A stretch of 64,000 nucleotides of DNA from Diphasiastrum complanatum (Eukaryota > Streptophyta > Lycopodiopsida > Lycopodiales > Lycopodiaceae): positions 75,553,521 through 75,617,520 of the forward strand of contig CM055096.1 of assembly GCA_029204225.1 (NCBI GenBank), in the 5' to 3' direction. The notes below the pieces were generated by a model that saw nothing but the letters and a program-made list of their open reading frames with translations, was not told the DNA's origin and did not search any database. Positions within the stretch are counted from its first letter, which is position 1. The number at the start of each line of letters is the position of its first letter. Made by a program: the position numbers and the translations under genes. Positions 33,624 through 51,664 of this stretch are shown in pieces.

Positions 33624-34152
<529 letters not shown>

Positions 34153-36680
34153 CCCTCCTTAAATGACAATGCAAAAACTAAAATCTTCACTATGTAATAA
34201 AACCAGCACGTGTGGTATTAAATTTAAAGCTTTGCATAAAGCTTCAAATCTGACTCTAGGCAATGCCTTAGTGAAAAGGTCTGCATTATTATCCTCTATA
34301 GGACAATACTCAAGTAAAATATCGCCATATGATGAAGTCTGTCCCAAAAAAAGTGATAATGGATCTCGATGTGCTTCGTCCTCGCATGAAAAATAGGATT
34401 TCGTGCAATGGCAATAGCTTTTTGACTATCACTCAAGATAACAGTGACTAAGGGCTCACCAAACTTCATGTCAACAAGTAGTCTTCTTAGCCATAAACAC
34501 TCCGTTGTGGCTGAAAATATCGCTCTATATTCTGCCTCTCTAGAAGTATCAACAGTGGGCTACTTTTTACTTGACCAAGAAATTGCAAAATTTCCATAGA
34601 AAAAGCAATGTCCACTTGTAGAGCGTCTAGTGTCTTGATCTTCACCCCAATCCGAGTCACTAAAACCAACCAAACATGCATCATCACAAGCAGGAAAAAC
34701 CAATCCATGACTTCTTGTTCCTTGAAGATATCAAAAGATCCTCTTCAATGTTTTCCAAAGTCATGTCCTCGGGGCATGCATGAATTGACTCATGAGTGAG
34801 ACACTATAAGAAATGTCCGGTCTTAAATTACATAAGTAAATGAGACAACCAATAGTTTGACAATATGAAGTAGTATCAAATGGTTCACCATCACCTTGAC
34901 TACTTAATTTCAAGCTTGTCTATATAGGTGTAGTAACCGGCTTGCAATCTTCCATCTTGAACAGCTTCAAAATCTGCCCAATGTAGCGTTCTTGAGAGAT
35001 GAAAATTCTAGCCCCTTCTTGTACAAATTCAAGACCAAGATAAAAATACAATAGGCCTAAATTTGAGATTTCAAAAACCATACCAAGATCAAGTATTACG
35101 GCATCAATCTGCTGCTCATTACTTCTCGTAATAACAATATCATCAACATAAAACATAATAATGATGTATAACCTGAAGTATGCTTGACATAAAGAGTAGA
35201 TTCGCTAGGACTATAAGTAAACCCACGATCACAAAAATAGGCATGTATCTTTTGATACGACATCCTCGGGGCTTGCTTCAGTCCATAAAATGCTTTCTTG
35301 AAAAGACAAACTTTATCTTCTTGGCCTTCAACCAAAAAACCAGCAGGTTGTTGAAGGTACACTTCCTCATTGAGAAATGTTGTCTTAATGTCAAGTTGCC
35401 ACAAAGGCCAACCAAAATGGGCAGCCAAAGAGGTTACTACCCTCATGGTAGTCATCTGATCAGTAGGAGAAAAAGTCTCCTCATAATCAATCCCCTTTTG
35501 CTGAGCATAGCCTTTGGCAACAAGCCTTGTCTTGTACCTTTCAATGGCACCATTTGCCTTATACTTGATTTTGTATACCTATTTAGAACCAATTGCCTTC
35601 TTCCCATGAGAAATATCAACAAAAACCCAAATCTAGTTCTTCAAGAGTGAGTCATACTCATCTTGCATCGCTTCCTCCCAACATTTTACTCCCTTGGCCT
35701 ACTAAAAAATAGGTTCTTCCGCAATGTCTCCATGAGATGTAAGAGCAAAATCTGAAAAATCAGCATAGTCCACTGATTTTGTAAAGGCACGTGTCTTTCC
35801 ATCATAAAATGAACTTACTTTGTTGTCTTGCAAAGTCGACAACAGCCACCCCCGTGGGACTGTTTTGGGCAATCCAATGGCCATGTCTCTTCTTGCAATT
35901 TGCTATCCAAGATCTTCTGAGACTGCACTTGGCTGTCCAAGATCTTCCAAAACTGGTCAATAGTTCCTACAGGCTGATTTTGAGCAACAATGGGTGGTTC
36001 TTGATGAACTTTAGGCTCTAAACTTGATGAGGTGTTGGGCAGTTCGAAACTGGTTAATTGTTGCCTCTTATCTCTAGAAATAGAAGATGGTACCAAATCT
36101 GGAAAATCTTCAACATTCACACTATGTGGGCTGTCCCCCTTCAGGACATACCATCGTTATAACCACTTCAGCCCAAAACTTGTGAGGTAGCCCCTTTGTT
36201 TTGAGCATGCAACGGGCCATCTCCATAAGTGTGTGATTCTTTCACTTGGCAACACCATTTTGTTGAGGCGTATAGGGAGTTGTCATTTGATGTAGAATTC
36301 CCTTCTCTTGAAGAAATGCACTGAACGTACTCTTGATGTATTCCTCTCCTTGATTGGTGCGTAGGGTCTTTAAAGAATGCCCAAACTGATTTTTCACCAT
36401 TGCTAAAAAATCTTTGAAATGTTGAAAAACTTCCGATTTAGCCTTCATAGGATAGATCCATGTAAAATGAAAAAAGTCATCAATAAAAGTCACAAAATAG
36501 ATGCACTTTCCAATGGTCCTCATTGGACCACAAACATCACTATGAACCAAATTAAATTTATCAAGAACCCTTATAGTTCCATCAATTGGAAAAGTTTTCC
36601 TTTGAAACTTTCCAAGAGTGCACCCCTTGCATGTTGGAAATTAAGCTCATATTGTCCTCCTTGAACTCAGACGGCCGAAC
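34153..36680 (-). pseudogene. Ty1/copia Pol (integrase, RT, RNase H), broken, minus strand
   Basis: Order from the right: pre-integrase CKGCTLGKFQRKTFP-like text (about 36590-36650, degraded), integrase core 36242-36550 (VHSDVCGPMRTIGKCIYFVT, then TLRTNQGEEYIKSTF and TPYTPQQNGVAK, giving the D,D,E region), linker 35815-36120, RT from 35650 (ARLVAKGYAQQKGIDYEETF-like in broken frame; LWQLDIKTTFLNEEVYLQQP at 35096-35455), the catalytic FYVDDIVI at about 35140, and RNase H ending DLFTKALPRVRFEALCKALN at 34190-34290. Gag and protease are missing. Frameshifts and stops (for example between 35096 and 35156) make it inactive. Confidence 0.9.
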
Positions 36681-36913
36681 TATTTGAAGGACGATTGCAT
36701 CGGACTTCTGACTCATCTTCATCCATGGATCAAAGCATAAAGGGTAACCAATCCTATTCTTTTCACATTCAAATGTCAAGTTTAAGTTATTTGAAGAACA
36801 TTGAAGATTAGTGTGACTTTGTGTGTGTGATGCATTTCTTTCTAAGTTTTGCTACCTTAGCCCCTTTTTAGCATGTATGCCTAATCTTAGAGTGTTTCTA
36901 ATTTAGTTAAGCT

Positions 36914-36915
<2 letters not shown>
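36681..36915. other. Interval at the 5' break of the copia element
   Basis: A minus-strand frame (36582-36779) loses copia similarity to the right of about 36680. I see nothing recognisable up to the GA array. Confidence 0.35.

Positions 36916-36957
<42 letters not shown>
36916..36957. repeat. (GA)n microsatellite
   Basis: 42 bp of GA. Confidence 0.95.
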
Positions 36958-36960
<3 letters not shown>

Positions 36961-37026
36961 TAGTTAATGTTTTTGGTGTAATGCAACTTTGTTTGTAAGT
37001 AGAAGTAATTTTAGCTCTCTTTGTTG

Positions 37027-37731
37027 TGTAAATCATCTCCAAGGCTTCTAGGATCGAGCCCTACTCCCTGTACTACACACAACTTAGGAGAAGGTGGATG
37101 AACCCTCCTCTTCTTGACAACATACACTTAATGGATCAACAAGATATTGGCTAAATTTGGATGCACATCTAGACTCATTCACAAGCTAGAAATCATCAAT
37201 CTACATATGCTAGAATTGCAAAATACATATAGATCTGATCATAAAAACTAAGATCCAGTATGGTACTATCCATGTCCATACAAAAGTAGCAACATACAAC
37301 ATTTCACACGTGTGGATTCAAGTACAAAGAAAAATCAAATTCTATACACTATAAATCAAGATATCATGAGAAATATGCAAGAGATGAACATAGAAACATA
37401 AGAGGAAAGTTGTCCACATAGAAAGAGAACTTCAAGATAGTTTCTCTATGCTGGTACAACTATTTGTAACACCCATAGTTCCATTTGGTCACTTGCCCTA
37501 AACAAGCCCTAAAATAGCAACTTCTAGGTACTTCACCAAAAGCCTAGTTTTTAGTGACTAAGTCACTTATAATGGGCCAAATACGACCTCATCCATAAAT
37601 ATACTTTCCAAAAATAGTACAAAAACTATTTAAGCCTTTATTGACATACAAAAATCTATCTCTAAGTTGAAATTTCATGTTGGCCTCAAAATTGCCAAAG
37701 CATCTCAACTAAACTAGTCAAATTTTTTACA
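37027..37731 (-). repeat. 3' LTR of a third Ty1/copia element (LTR-D), left end tentative
   Basis: The right end (TTTTTTACA at 37731) is fixed by the purine tract and copia RNase H that follow. A TGTAAATC at 37027 would give matching inverted ends (TGTAAA/TTTACA) and a 705-bp LTR, but no second copy confirms it. It contains TTTCACACGTGTGG at 37302-37316, one of the CACGTGTG words seen in the other LTRs. Confidence 0.5.
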
Positions 37732-38292
37732 CTCCCTCTTCAGCCAATTTTAGCATAGATTTTGGTAGTACTCCAAGATGAGTTGGTGAAGATATCAGCC
37801 ACATACTCCCTTGAAGAGACATGTTGAAGCTCCACTTCCTTTGCCATGACTTGTTCTCTCATAAAATGATAAGCCACTTCAATATGTTTGCTCCTTGCAT
37901 GAAAAACAGGATTGCTTGCCAAACTTTGGGCTAAAAGGTTATCACAAAAGATGATTGGACGCTTTTGAAATCCAGAAAATTGAAATCCATTACCATCCTT
38001 TTTATCCCAAGCATCTCCTTTGTGCATGAAGTAAGGACTTTGTACTCGACCTCTCTAGACGATAATGAGATTGTTGCTTGTCTCTTCGACATCCATGAGA
38101 TAACTCCATCACCTATGAAAGTAGCATGTGCATTTATGGGTTTCCTATCCATTTGATTTTCAACAAAGTACAAATTTGAAAATCCATACAAGCTAGGTGA
38201 TGACCTTTTAAATAAACAATGCCAAAATCTCTAGAACCCGAGATGTACCTCAATACTCTTTTGCCTAGCTTCCAATGCTCCACATTAGGATC
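37732..38292 (-). pseudogene. Ty1/copia RT end and RNase H fragment
   Basis: Minus strand: WKLGKRVLRYISGSRDFGIV (about 38210-38275), then INAHATFIGDGVISWMSKRQ and ATISLSSREVEYKVLTSCTK (RNase H; the usual STEAEY Glu is present as EVEY), then IIFCDNLLAQSLASNPVFHA with RSKHIEVAYHFMREQV and EYVADIFTNSSW. The purine tract CTGAAGAGGGAG precedes the LTR. The fragment is cut at about 38292, where plus-strand gypsy sequence begins. Confidence 0.88.
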
Positions 38293-38562
38293 GATTAATA
38301 TTAAATTTGCATGAAGGTGAAGTAGTTGGTTTAGAGGAAGATCTTACCCATTTGGAGGACTCATCGCTTAGTGTTCATTTGGAACCTGAAAAGGTACTCA
38401 AAACCAGAGATAAACAATTGAGAAATCGTTCTATCTCTGAGTGCTTGATCAGGTGGAAGGGACGGACTAAGGATGATGATTCATGGGAGAGGGTCGAAAG
38501 CATACTGAAGAATTTTCCTAGTTTTCATTTCTAGAGATAGAAATGGTTTAAGGGGGGAAGAA
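38293..38562 (+). pseudogene. 3' end of a Ty3/gypsy chromovirus: chromodomain and purine tract
   Basis: Plus-strand frame with KVLKTRDKQLRNRSISECLI then RWKGRTKDDDSWERVESILK, a chromodomain of the chromovirus integrase tail, with the conserved Trp of 'WKG' and 'SWE'. A stop and then the purine tract AGGGGGGAAGAA (38551-38562) lead directly into the LTR. Chromodomains in this position are thought to guide integration to particular chromatin. The rest of this copy is missing. Confidence 0.88.
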
Positions 38563-39050
38563 TGTTATGTCCATGTCCTGTACAAAGGAATCGGAATTAT
38601 TCCTAATGTGGATAGCCGGTCACTTCAGTTGTATGTGGTTATTAGTTATGCTACGTCATTCCAAACGTGGTCGTATTAAATAATTAATAATCATATGAGG
38701 GCCCAGAACTATAATTGGACATAGGAGCACATGCATGGTGAAGACTGCTTTAATGCAAGAATAGGAGATCAATAGCTCAATTTAGGTTGCATGGGGATCC
38801 TAAAGGGAATATTATCTCTCTCTTGAGGAGAATAAGTCTAGTGGAAACTCGCCCATCCTCCTATTGTGAATTGTGATTCTTGAGCCAGTTCTTCCTCTCC
38901 TCTCTTGTGTTCTTCACTGTGGCTTGGGGGTGGATTGGTTAGGGTATTGTCTAGTCTCTCCATATTTGGTTGGGTGGTTCATGCTCTACAGATATCTTTT
39001 GGTTTGCATGTGATTGGAATCCTGTAGATCTTCACTTGGTTGTTCTTACA
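38563..39050 (+). repeat. Single gypsy LTR shared by two partial copies (488 bp)
   Basis: Runs from TGTTATGTCC to TTGTTCTTACA. On its left are a chromodomain and purine tract (as for a 3' LTR). On its right are a primer-binding site, leader and gag (as for a 5' LTR). No other copy of this LTR is seen in the window. Confidence 0.88.
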
Positions 39051-39051
39051 G

Positions 39052-39065
39052 TGGTATCAGAGCTT
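39052..39065 (+). promoter_or_regulatory. Primer-binding site (tRNA-Met-i)
   Basis: TGGTATCAGAGCTTGG lies one base after the LTR end ACA. Confidence 0.9.
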
Positions 39066-40628
39066 GGATCACATCTACTAGGAGGTGGAGCTTGAGGATC
39101 TTGGATTTTGCAGTTCTTTTGGTGTAGCTCTTTGCTTCTTTTTTTAGGTGTTGGAATTCAATTTCAAGTAGGTGGATTCTCAGAACCTTGGTGTACTTTC
39201 AGCCTAAAGATCATAATTGTGGATTTGCTCCATGAATTTTGATGGAAATCATAGAATTTTTGATGAATTTAGTGAATTTTTCACCTAGAATTGATGGTTT
39301 TTGCAAGAAATTGGATTTAGGATCTGGTGTAGTACGTTTTCTAGATTGTACTTACTGTTTGCAGTCATTAATTACAGAATTTAATGATTTCATGTTGTTT
39401 GAAAAGTCAAAAGGTTGATTAGATAGTGATTTTGGACCAAAAATTGGGGTTTTTGGGCCATAAATGGGCTATAGAAACCATTTTTGACTAGAATCAGAAA
39501 TCTTACTGCTTGAATGCAATGGATTTACAGGAATTTGGATCTGATTGCACGAATTTGTGGATTTTCCCCCAAAATTTTGGTCAAAATTGGTCAAAAAACA
39601 AGGTTTTCTGATGATTTTTGGACTAATTTTGGGCTAGATCTCAAAATTCTCAGACAAGACTTGGTATGAACGTTTTTAGAGATGTAATAAAGCTTTCACT
39701 AAGCTTTCATGAAGTTTGGTAGGCATTAGACACCAGTAAGGGGCCCAAAACACTAAAAAATAGTGTATTTTTTATGATTTTTGAGCATGAAGATCTGAAT
39801 CTATTGGTTCTTGTGACAAGCTTAAAGATATGTTGGATTGCCTCTGATTTAAGCCATCATGCATCCAATTGGGATAGATGTGCATTAGACACCAACATAT
39901 TGAAGTTTTGCTTGTTGAAGGAGGCCAAAATGCATTTTTTGCATGATCTGAGCTTATGATTGCTTGCTGGACCTGTTAGAAGCTTCTATACCTCTCTAAT
40001 GAACCTTAGTAGAGTGCTTGTAACCTCTTATCAAAGGCTTTATGGGCTGAGATGTGTTTTTTGAAGATTCCTTTCCACAAAAGTGCACCCTCCTACCTGT
40101 CTTTCATGCATTTATTGCTCGCACGTGTGAAGCTAGAGGTGCAAGGTGACATGGCAAGTGCCTTTAAGACCACTCTCCCTCCGTACTGTGCTTTACAGTG
40201 ACCAATTTGGTGTCCTGTAGAGAAAGTTATTGCCATCTGAAGTTTGACAATTTTTGAACTAAAATTTGCAAAATTTCGGAATTGTTCTGATGCATGCATG
40301 CTTGTAAACCAATATAGTGCTTTTTTGTTGATGGAAATGTATGAATAGACCTGTATGCATGCTTAAATGCATGTTGCATGCGTAACCAATGGTTTTGATT
40401 AATAGAATTCTTGCATGTAGCTATTTTTGGCAATTCTAGATCAAAAATTTTAGTGTTGGTCATTAAAGTTGTTGTTGTTTAAATTTGATCTGATATTGAT
40501 TTTGCAAAAGTTTGCACAAGTGGAGTAAAAGACCTTGCTGAAGTTATGAAGGTTTTGAACGTTTCACTTATTAGTTGATGATTGGATCTCGACTAATTTA
40601 AGCAAATTTTGCATGTCAAGAAATTAAT

Positions 40629-41570
40629 ATGGCAGACGATAATGCAAATGCAACTCTTGATGGTCAGGTGCCAATGCCTACCTATCTGCAAATTTGCCAG
40701 TCATTAAGCCAAGCACTTAATGAGATAAACAACAGGAACACTTTGTGTGATCAATAGAGGGAACTGCTATTAAATCAAGTGAGAGCTTTATCTGCTCCAA
40801 ATTTGGGCTTTCAGCCTAAACCTTTTTTGGGGGACAAAAAAGAGAAAAAACCTGAAATTGTGGATGACTGGTTAACCATGTGGACCGGTTATTTTAATCT
40901 ACATGGAATTCTTGAGGAGAAAAAGATAGAGAGCTATTCTATTCTTTTGTGGCAAAGCTTCGTCATGGTGGCGTGACTTGCAACCTAAACCTACCACATG
41001 GAACGAATTTATGGAGGTGTTCAGAAAGTCGTTTGTAGTTGTGGACAACTCGGATTTTTACCAAAGATTTGTGAATTGCAAAACGGGTACTCGGAGTTTG
41101 GACTCGTACCTACAAGATTTTATGGATTTAGGGAATAAAGTCTTCTCATTCGATGCAAAACTGGCACTGTGGTAGTTTATCCTAGGTCTGCCCGCAGATT
41201 ATCAGAATGAGTGTAAGCGTAACATGCTTCAAACCTTTGATGATGTAGTTCGTGTCGCGAAAGCGTATGACTCCATGGTTGTGGCATCTAGGAAGCAGTT
41301 ACAAGCTAATCCATCTGGATCATCCGGACCCAGCTAGAAAAAAGAGAAGAAAAGAGTTCGTGGAAATAAGAAAACAAAATATTTTGACGAATTGGATCAA
41401 GCTGCATCTGAATTTAGACAAAAGAAAAAGTTGTCCCGGAAAAAGGCTAGAAGGACCAATGTTTGTTTTCATTGTAGTCAGCCTAGACACGTTATGAAAT
41501 TCTACCCAGAACGAAAGAAAGACGCAGCTCAAGTGATTGAGATGCCAGGTAGAGAATCTTAAGTTGGAAA
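40629..41570 (+). pseudogene. Gypsy gag, with stops and frameshifts
   Basis: Starts MADDNANATLDGQVPMPTYL. After a stop near 40756 it continues FQPKPFLGDKKEKKPEIVDD and WLTMWTGYFNLHGILEEKKI (capsid N-terminal). After a frameshift at about 40975 it reads LQPKPTTWNEFMEVFRKSFV and SYLQDFMDLGNKVFSFDAKL (retrotransposon Gag domain). The nucleocapsid knuckle CFHCSQPRHVMKFYP (about 41465-41510) has Tyr where the last Cys should be. The order matches Ty3/gypsy Gag. Confidence 0.85.
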
Positions 41571-43015
41571 TTAACAAAATTAGTTGTGAGTGTGATTGTT
41601 CTTTTAGTACTACTTCATTCTTGCCAAATGATTTATTTTGTTTAAAAGGCACTGTGAATGGACATGAAGTTAGTATTTTAGTGGACAGTGGATCTACTCA
41701 TAATTTCATAACTCTGGTCTTGTGCAGAAATCTAGACTCAAAACTGAAGCCAGTAACCATAGATATCGAGTATATCTAGCTTCAGGAGTGGAGTTGGACA
41801 CGTGGGATGTGAAAGTTCCAAGGCTCCCAGTTTGGATCCAGGATTATAGAGAGTTAATTGATTTCCATGTTTTAGATTTAGCATGTACTGACATAATTCT
41901 ATGATATGAGTGGTTATTTAATAAACATCCTGAGATAGATTTTGAGAAGCATGTTCTCTCTTTTCAGGAGGGTAAAGAAATAGTTACATTGTTTGGAGAC
42001 AATTTTGTACATCCATCTGGGATGAGTTCATTTGCTAATGTAGAAAATTTTTTATCACGGTATGAAGCTTATTCTTTATTTGCTAAGCCAATTTTGGATT
42101 TGTCTGAAATGCATCTAAGTAGTTGTGAATTGTCAAAAATTCTTAACTCGATAGACTTAGATCAGGAGCAAATTGAGAAGAATAAGTTACTGTCTGAATT
42201 TAAAGATATATTTCTAGAGGAATTACCTCATGGAATACCATCGTCCAGATCGGTAGACCATAAGATTGAGCTAATTTCAGGTAGTCACCCTATCTCTAGA
42301 CAACCTTACAGGTTCTCTCAGAAAGAAGAGGTAGAGATTACTAAACAAATTGAAAATTACCTAAAGATGGGTCATATTCAGCCAAGTAAGTTGCTTGGGA
42401 TGCTCCTGTTCTTCTGAAAGCGAAGAAAGATGGAGGCTTCAGGATGTGTGTGGACTACAAAGGGTTGAATAAAGTAACTATTAAAAATAAATATCTTTTG
42501 CCTCGTATGGATGATCTGGTAGATCTATTAGGTGGAGCTAAATACTTCACAAAGATAGATCTTAGAACCGGATATCATCAGATTAGAATTCATCCAGATG
42601 ACGTGCAGAAGACTGGTTTTTGGACGAGATTCAGTCACTATGAATTTCTCGTGCTTCCTTTTGGGTTGACGAACGCACCAGCTATGTTCCAACAGGTGAT
42701 GAACGATCTTTTTTGTCCATATCTAGGGAAATTTGTGGTTGTATTCTTAGATGATATTCTCATCTACAGTAGAACACTTAAGGAGCATTTGAGTCATCTG
42801 AAGACTGTCTTAGATATTCTCAAATGAGAGAAACTCTACGCTAAGGAATCTAAATGTGAGTTCTTTAAGCATGAGTTGTTGTACCTCGGTCATAAGGTCA
42901 CCCGGAGTGGGTTGGAGATTGATGAGAGTAACGTCAAGACAGTGCTTGAATGGTCGATACCGAAGATGGTTAGAGAAGTTAAATCTTTTCTCGGTTTTAT
43001 AGTTTTCTTTTGTAT
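41537..43015 (+). pseudogene. Gypsy protease and reverse transcriptase, broken
   Basis: Protease: GTVNGHEVSILVDSGSTHNF (about 41650-41710), the active-site Asp in DSGS. Linker to 41989-42417 ([36 protein letters not shown]). RT at 42444-42827: [34 protein letters not shown] (first Asp), [20 protein letters not shown] and [14 protein letters not shown] (catalytic DD). Then a stop, thumb and connection (CEFFKHELLYLGHKVTRSGL) to about 43010. TGA codons at about 41902 and 42825 and shifts elsewhere interrupt it. Confidence 0.88.
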
Positions 43016-43703
43016 GAAAAAAAAAACATCATTTACTTTTGAAAAGATAATTTAGATTATTAAAAAACCATAAATATTTACTTATTTTGTTCACATATTG
43101 GACAATTTCAATTTTTTGGGTTTTATTGAAAAGTTTAATCTGTTTAGGCATACTTGCTTTTTAGACAAAATGCATGTTCTTGTATTGTTTTTTTTTGGTG
43201 AATTTCAAGAATTTTTACTTGAAAAAACATGTTTTGGGCAAAAATACAAAATTGTTAAATGGTTACTCTTTTTTTGGGATTTTAATCCATTGCATGACAA
43301 AACAATCAATTATAAAATTGCACAAGACGGTGAGAAGCATGTAAAACTTTTTGAACGGGCTAGAGAGAAGATTTGCAGTTTGTTGTTTTGTGATTTGAAA
43401 AATGAGTCATTGGACTAGATTGTTCAATAGAAAACAAGAAAAAGGAAATTGATAAAGAGACCAATGGTGATAGAGTCATAGGTCTCAACCTTATTCCATT
43501 TACCTTGAAAAGCTTCTTGACCAATGCAACTTGGATTGGATGTATGATGATGCTTCTTCTAATGGTTAAGCAATATCCACAAATGAGTGGGACTTGACAA
43601 ATGGTTATAGTTGGCATGTGAGTAATACATTTCATACTCTATTTTGGAAATCCATAAAATATGGTCTTATAATGATTTTTTTAAATGTTCATACTTTTAT
43701 AGC

Positions 43704-43705
<2 letters not shown>
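43016..43705. other. Unassigned interval after the gypsy break
   Basis: Begins with an A-rich stretch (43016-43035). A plus-strand frame of 106 codons at 43098-43418 is Phe/Lys-rich and unrecognised, with no conserved motif. Confidence 0.35.

Positions 43706-43767
<62 letters not shown>
43706..43767. repeat. (CA)n microsatellite
   Basis: About 62 bp of CA followed by a short (TA)n run. Confidence 0.97.
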
Positions 43768-43769
<2 letters not shown>

Positions 43770-44131
43770 ATATATATATATATCATAAAATTTACTATTT
43801 TAAGACAAAATTTGATCTACTTGACATACTACAATGTTAAGTATCGATGTCCTTCCAATAATTCCTATGCTTTGACATGTTTTTTTTCTTTTTGTGAATA
43901 ATATTTTTTCGAATGTGTGTATAGATATTTTTTGGTCTAGATCCATCCAACTCAAATGCAGTTGTTTGTGCTACAAATTAGTGCAAGAAAATAAAAAAAT
44001 TTACAAGCTCTTGATTTGAATGCAATATTTAATTTTATAGTATCATTTGAGGACAATGATTATTTCAATCTATCTTTACAACACGAAGATACTTCATACA
44101 TTTACAATTGATCTTAGAGGACTGAGAGCAA
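43768..44131. other. AT-rich interval, no gene seen
   Basis: I see no coding or repeat signal between the CA/TA repeats and the fold-back element. Confidence 0.4.
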
Positions 44132-44138
44132 GAAGATC
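44132..44138. repeat. Target-site duplication, left copy
   Basis: GAAGATC, repeated at 44991-44997 on the other side of the fold-back element. Confidence 0.75.
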
Positions 44139-44990
44139 CAGGGTTTTGACAATCTGCGAGTAAATTCTTTGCGAGTTGCGCGAGTTTTATTTACAAATAA
44201 TTTCTAAAATTTCATGGCACATGGTATGTTATCAATATATAGGCTTTATATATACTTATTTTATATTAGATGAAAACTAATTTTGATTATACCAATGGAT
44301 TCTACATAAAAAATTGAGCACTTTTGCTTTTTGGACCATTTTGATCCGAGTAATAGTAAGAAAGTTATGATAGTTTAACGTTTTTTAGACTAGAAAACAT
44401 TTTTCCTTTGGAATCTAAAAGGGGCGTGCTACCCCTTTCAAGCTCCAAGAAAAAAAAGATTAGCCTAAAAAACTTGGAAGGGCGATAACTTTCTTAATAT
44501 TGCTCGGATTGAGATGATCCAAAAAGCAAAAATGCTCCAATTTTCATGTAGAATACATTACTTTAATCAAATTTGATATAAAAAAAAATGAAATATTTTA
44601 TTATTTCATCATCTCAACATAAGCTTAATAGTTAAGTTATATATAGCCTCAATCTAGAACATACAATAAAAATGTTTTTTCTTTACCAACGTTGATTTTA
44701 TTATGACTATCATAGGCTTGGCCGCATACCATCATGTCTTTTAATGTATGATCATACATCAATCCTTGGCAATAGACAAAAATGTTTTAGCTTGATAAAT
44801 GTAAAATTAAAGTGAAATAAACAACATGATAATGAAGTATACAAATAGATTTCACCTCCAAAAGCGAAGTAGAATAAATTTTAAAAACCTAAAAACAATG
44901 TAGCATGCCATGTGCTATCAATTTGACGTAATTTAAAAACACTAAACTTGCAAAACTCGCAGATGATTTACTCGCAAAATGCCAAATCCC
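44139..44990. mobile_element. Fold-back (long inverted repeat) hAT-like non-autonomous element, 852 bp
   Basis: The left end CAGGGTTTTGACAATCTGCG and the reverse complement of the right end (GGGATTTGGCATTTTGCGAG) are imperfect inverted repeats, both continuing into GCGAGTAAAT. The element is flanked by a 7-bp direct repeat GAAGATC (44132-44138 and 44991-44997); the eighth base differs (A/C). Inner arms also pair: 44275-44400 with the complement of 44455-44590 (shared GCTTTTTGGA, ATCCGAG, AAGAAAGTTAT). CAGGG ends and ~8-bp duplications are hAT-like. There is no transposase ORF. Confidence 0.78.
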
Positions 44991-44997
44991 GAAGATC
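44991..44997. repeat. Target-site duplication, right copy
   Basis: GAAGATC, matching 44132-44138. Confidence 0.75.
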
Positions 44998-44999
44998 TA

Positions 45000-45447
45000 G
45001 ACAATGATGCAAACAATATAATATTCAAAGATGACATTTGAGTTATTTTGATGAACTATTAAATGTGTCACGATTTCTGAAATTCGATCATTCTTTAAAT
45101 TGAGAGGTACAAGATGTGAGTGTAACATGATGATAGACAAGTTTAGTTCATTAGCATAATGAAGGATTTAGTATTATTATTTATATTTGTATTCAAGATG
45201 CTTATGCTCATTGTACTGTTTTAAGTTTGCATACTATGAAGTTATATTTGTTAAATAACATGTAATAATCCAATCTGAATCAAAGCTATTTCTTGAATAT
45301 GTCACTAACATTGTAGGGAGTGTAAGGTGCTTGAGAGCTAGGATCGGAGACATGCATGAATGAAAAACAATTGTAGAAAATGAAAGTTTTGCACTATCTA
45401 TTGTTTTCTTTTGCTCTTGGACAGAGCCAAGAGCATTCTAATCAATG

Positions 45448-45499
<52 letters not shown>

Positions 45500-46165
45500 T
45501 TTGGAAGAAACCTCAAAGGGAGATTGTCACTTTTGAGAAGAACAAACTTGTAGACAAGGTGGTTTATATATCACGAGAAGCTAAGTCTTACGCCTTATGC
45601 ATCCAAATGGTCGAAAATTAAAAAAAATTAAAAATGCATTTTAAAATGTTCAAAAAAAGAGAGTAACTCATCTCAATGCTTAAACTCTCATAATTAGTAC
45701 CATCTTAGCTTTGTGATTTGACATCTGGACATTCAGCAGATCAAGACTCTAAAATTCAAAAACCAAAAACCAATGCATTTTAGAAGATTTAGCAAAGAAA
45801 TTCTTTTTAATGCTCAATCTCTCACATAATATTAAGAGTGATGATGAGTTTCAGCTCAGCTTTTAGAAAATCTTCACAATAGGATCACAAATTCCAGTAT
45901 TACTCCTTGCCTGTTTGCCTCTTACATCGATCATCGATGATCATCAATGCAATAGAAGGCTGACAGAAAAGAACCCAAGTACTGGATGATCGTACAGGAC
46001 ACTGATTTGGTACTTCCATGTCAGATTTAGGACCAAAAAAGATTCTCAAAAACAAAGCAAAGTAAAGAAAAAAAGAAAAACAAAGCGAGCTGGGATCATT
46101 TTGATAAGGGGTGTAGTTGTTTGTTCAGATCTCGATCTGATCAGGAGCATTATTATCAACGTAAG
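45000..46165. other. Upstream region of the ASB gene, with a (GA)n array
   Basis: No gene is seen. The GA array occupies about 45452-45495. The last few hundred bases before 46166 should hold the ASB promoter and 5' UTR. I see no clear TATA box. Confidence 0.45.
45452..45495. repeat. (GA)n microsatellite
   Basis: About 44 bp of GA. Confidence 0.95.

Positions 46166-51664
<5,499 letters not shown>

Larger units (their letters stand above)
39051..43015 (+). mobile_element. 5' part of a Ty3/gypsy element: leader, gag, protease, RT
   Basis: After the primer site comes a ~1.56-kb non-coding leader (39068-40628), then gag from ATG 40629 and pol up to the RT/RNase H connection, where similarity ends at about 43015 (EVKSFLGFIVFF). 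RNase H, integrase and 3' LTR are absent. Stops and frameshifts in gag (for example TAG at about 40755) and pol mean it is inactive. Confidence 0.88.

Noticed and set aside
43098-43418. 106-codon plus-strand frame after the gypsy fragment
   Set aside because: AT-rich, Phe/Lys-heavy composition, no recognisable domain. Kept only as unassigned sequence.
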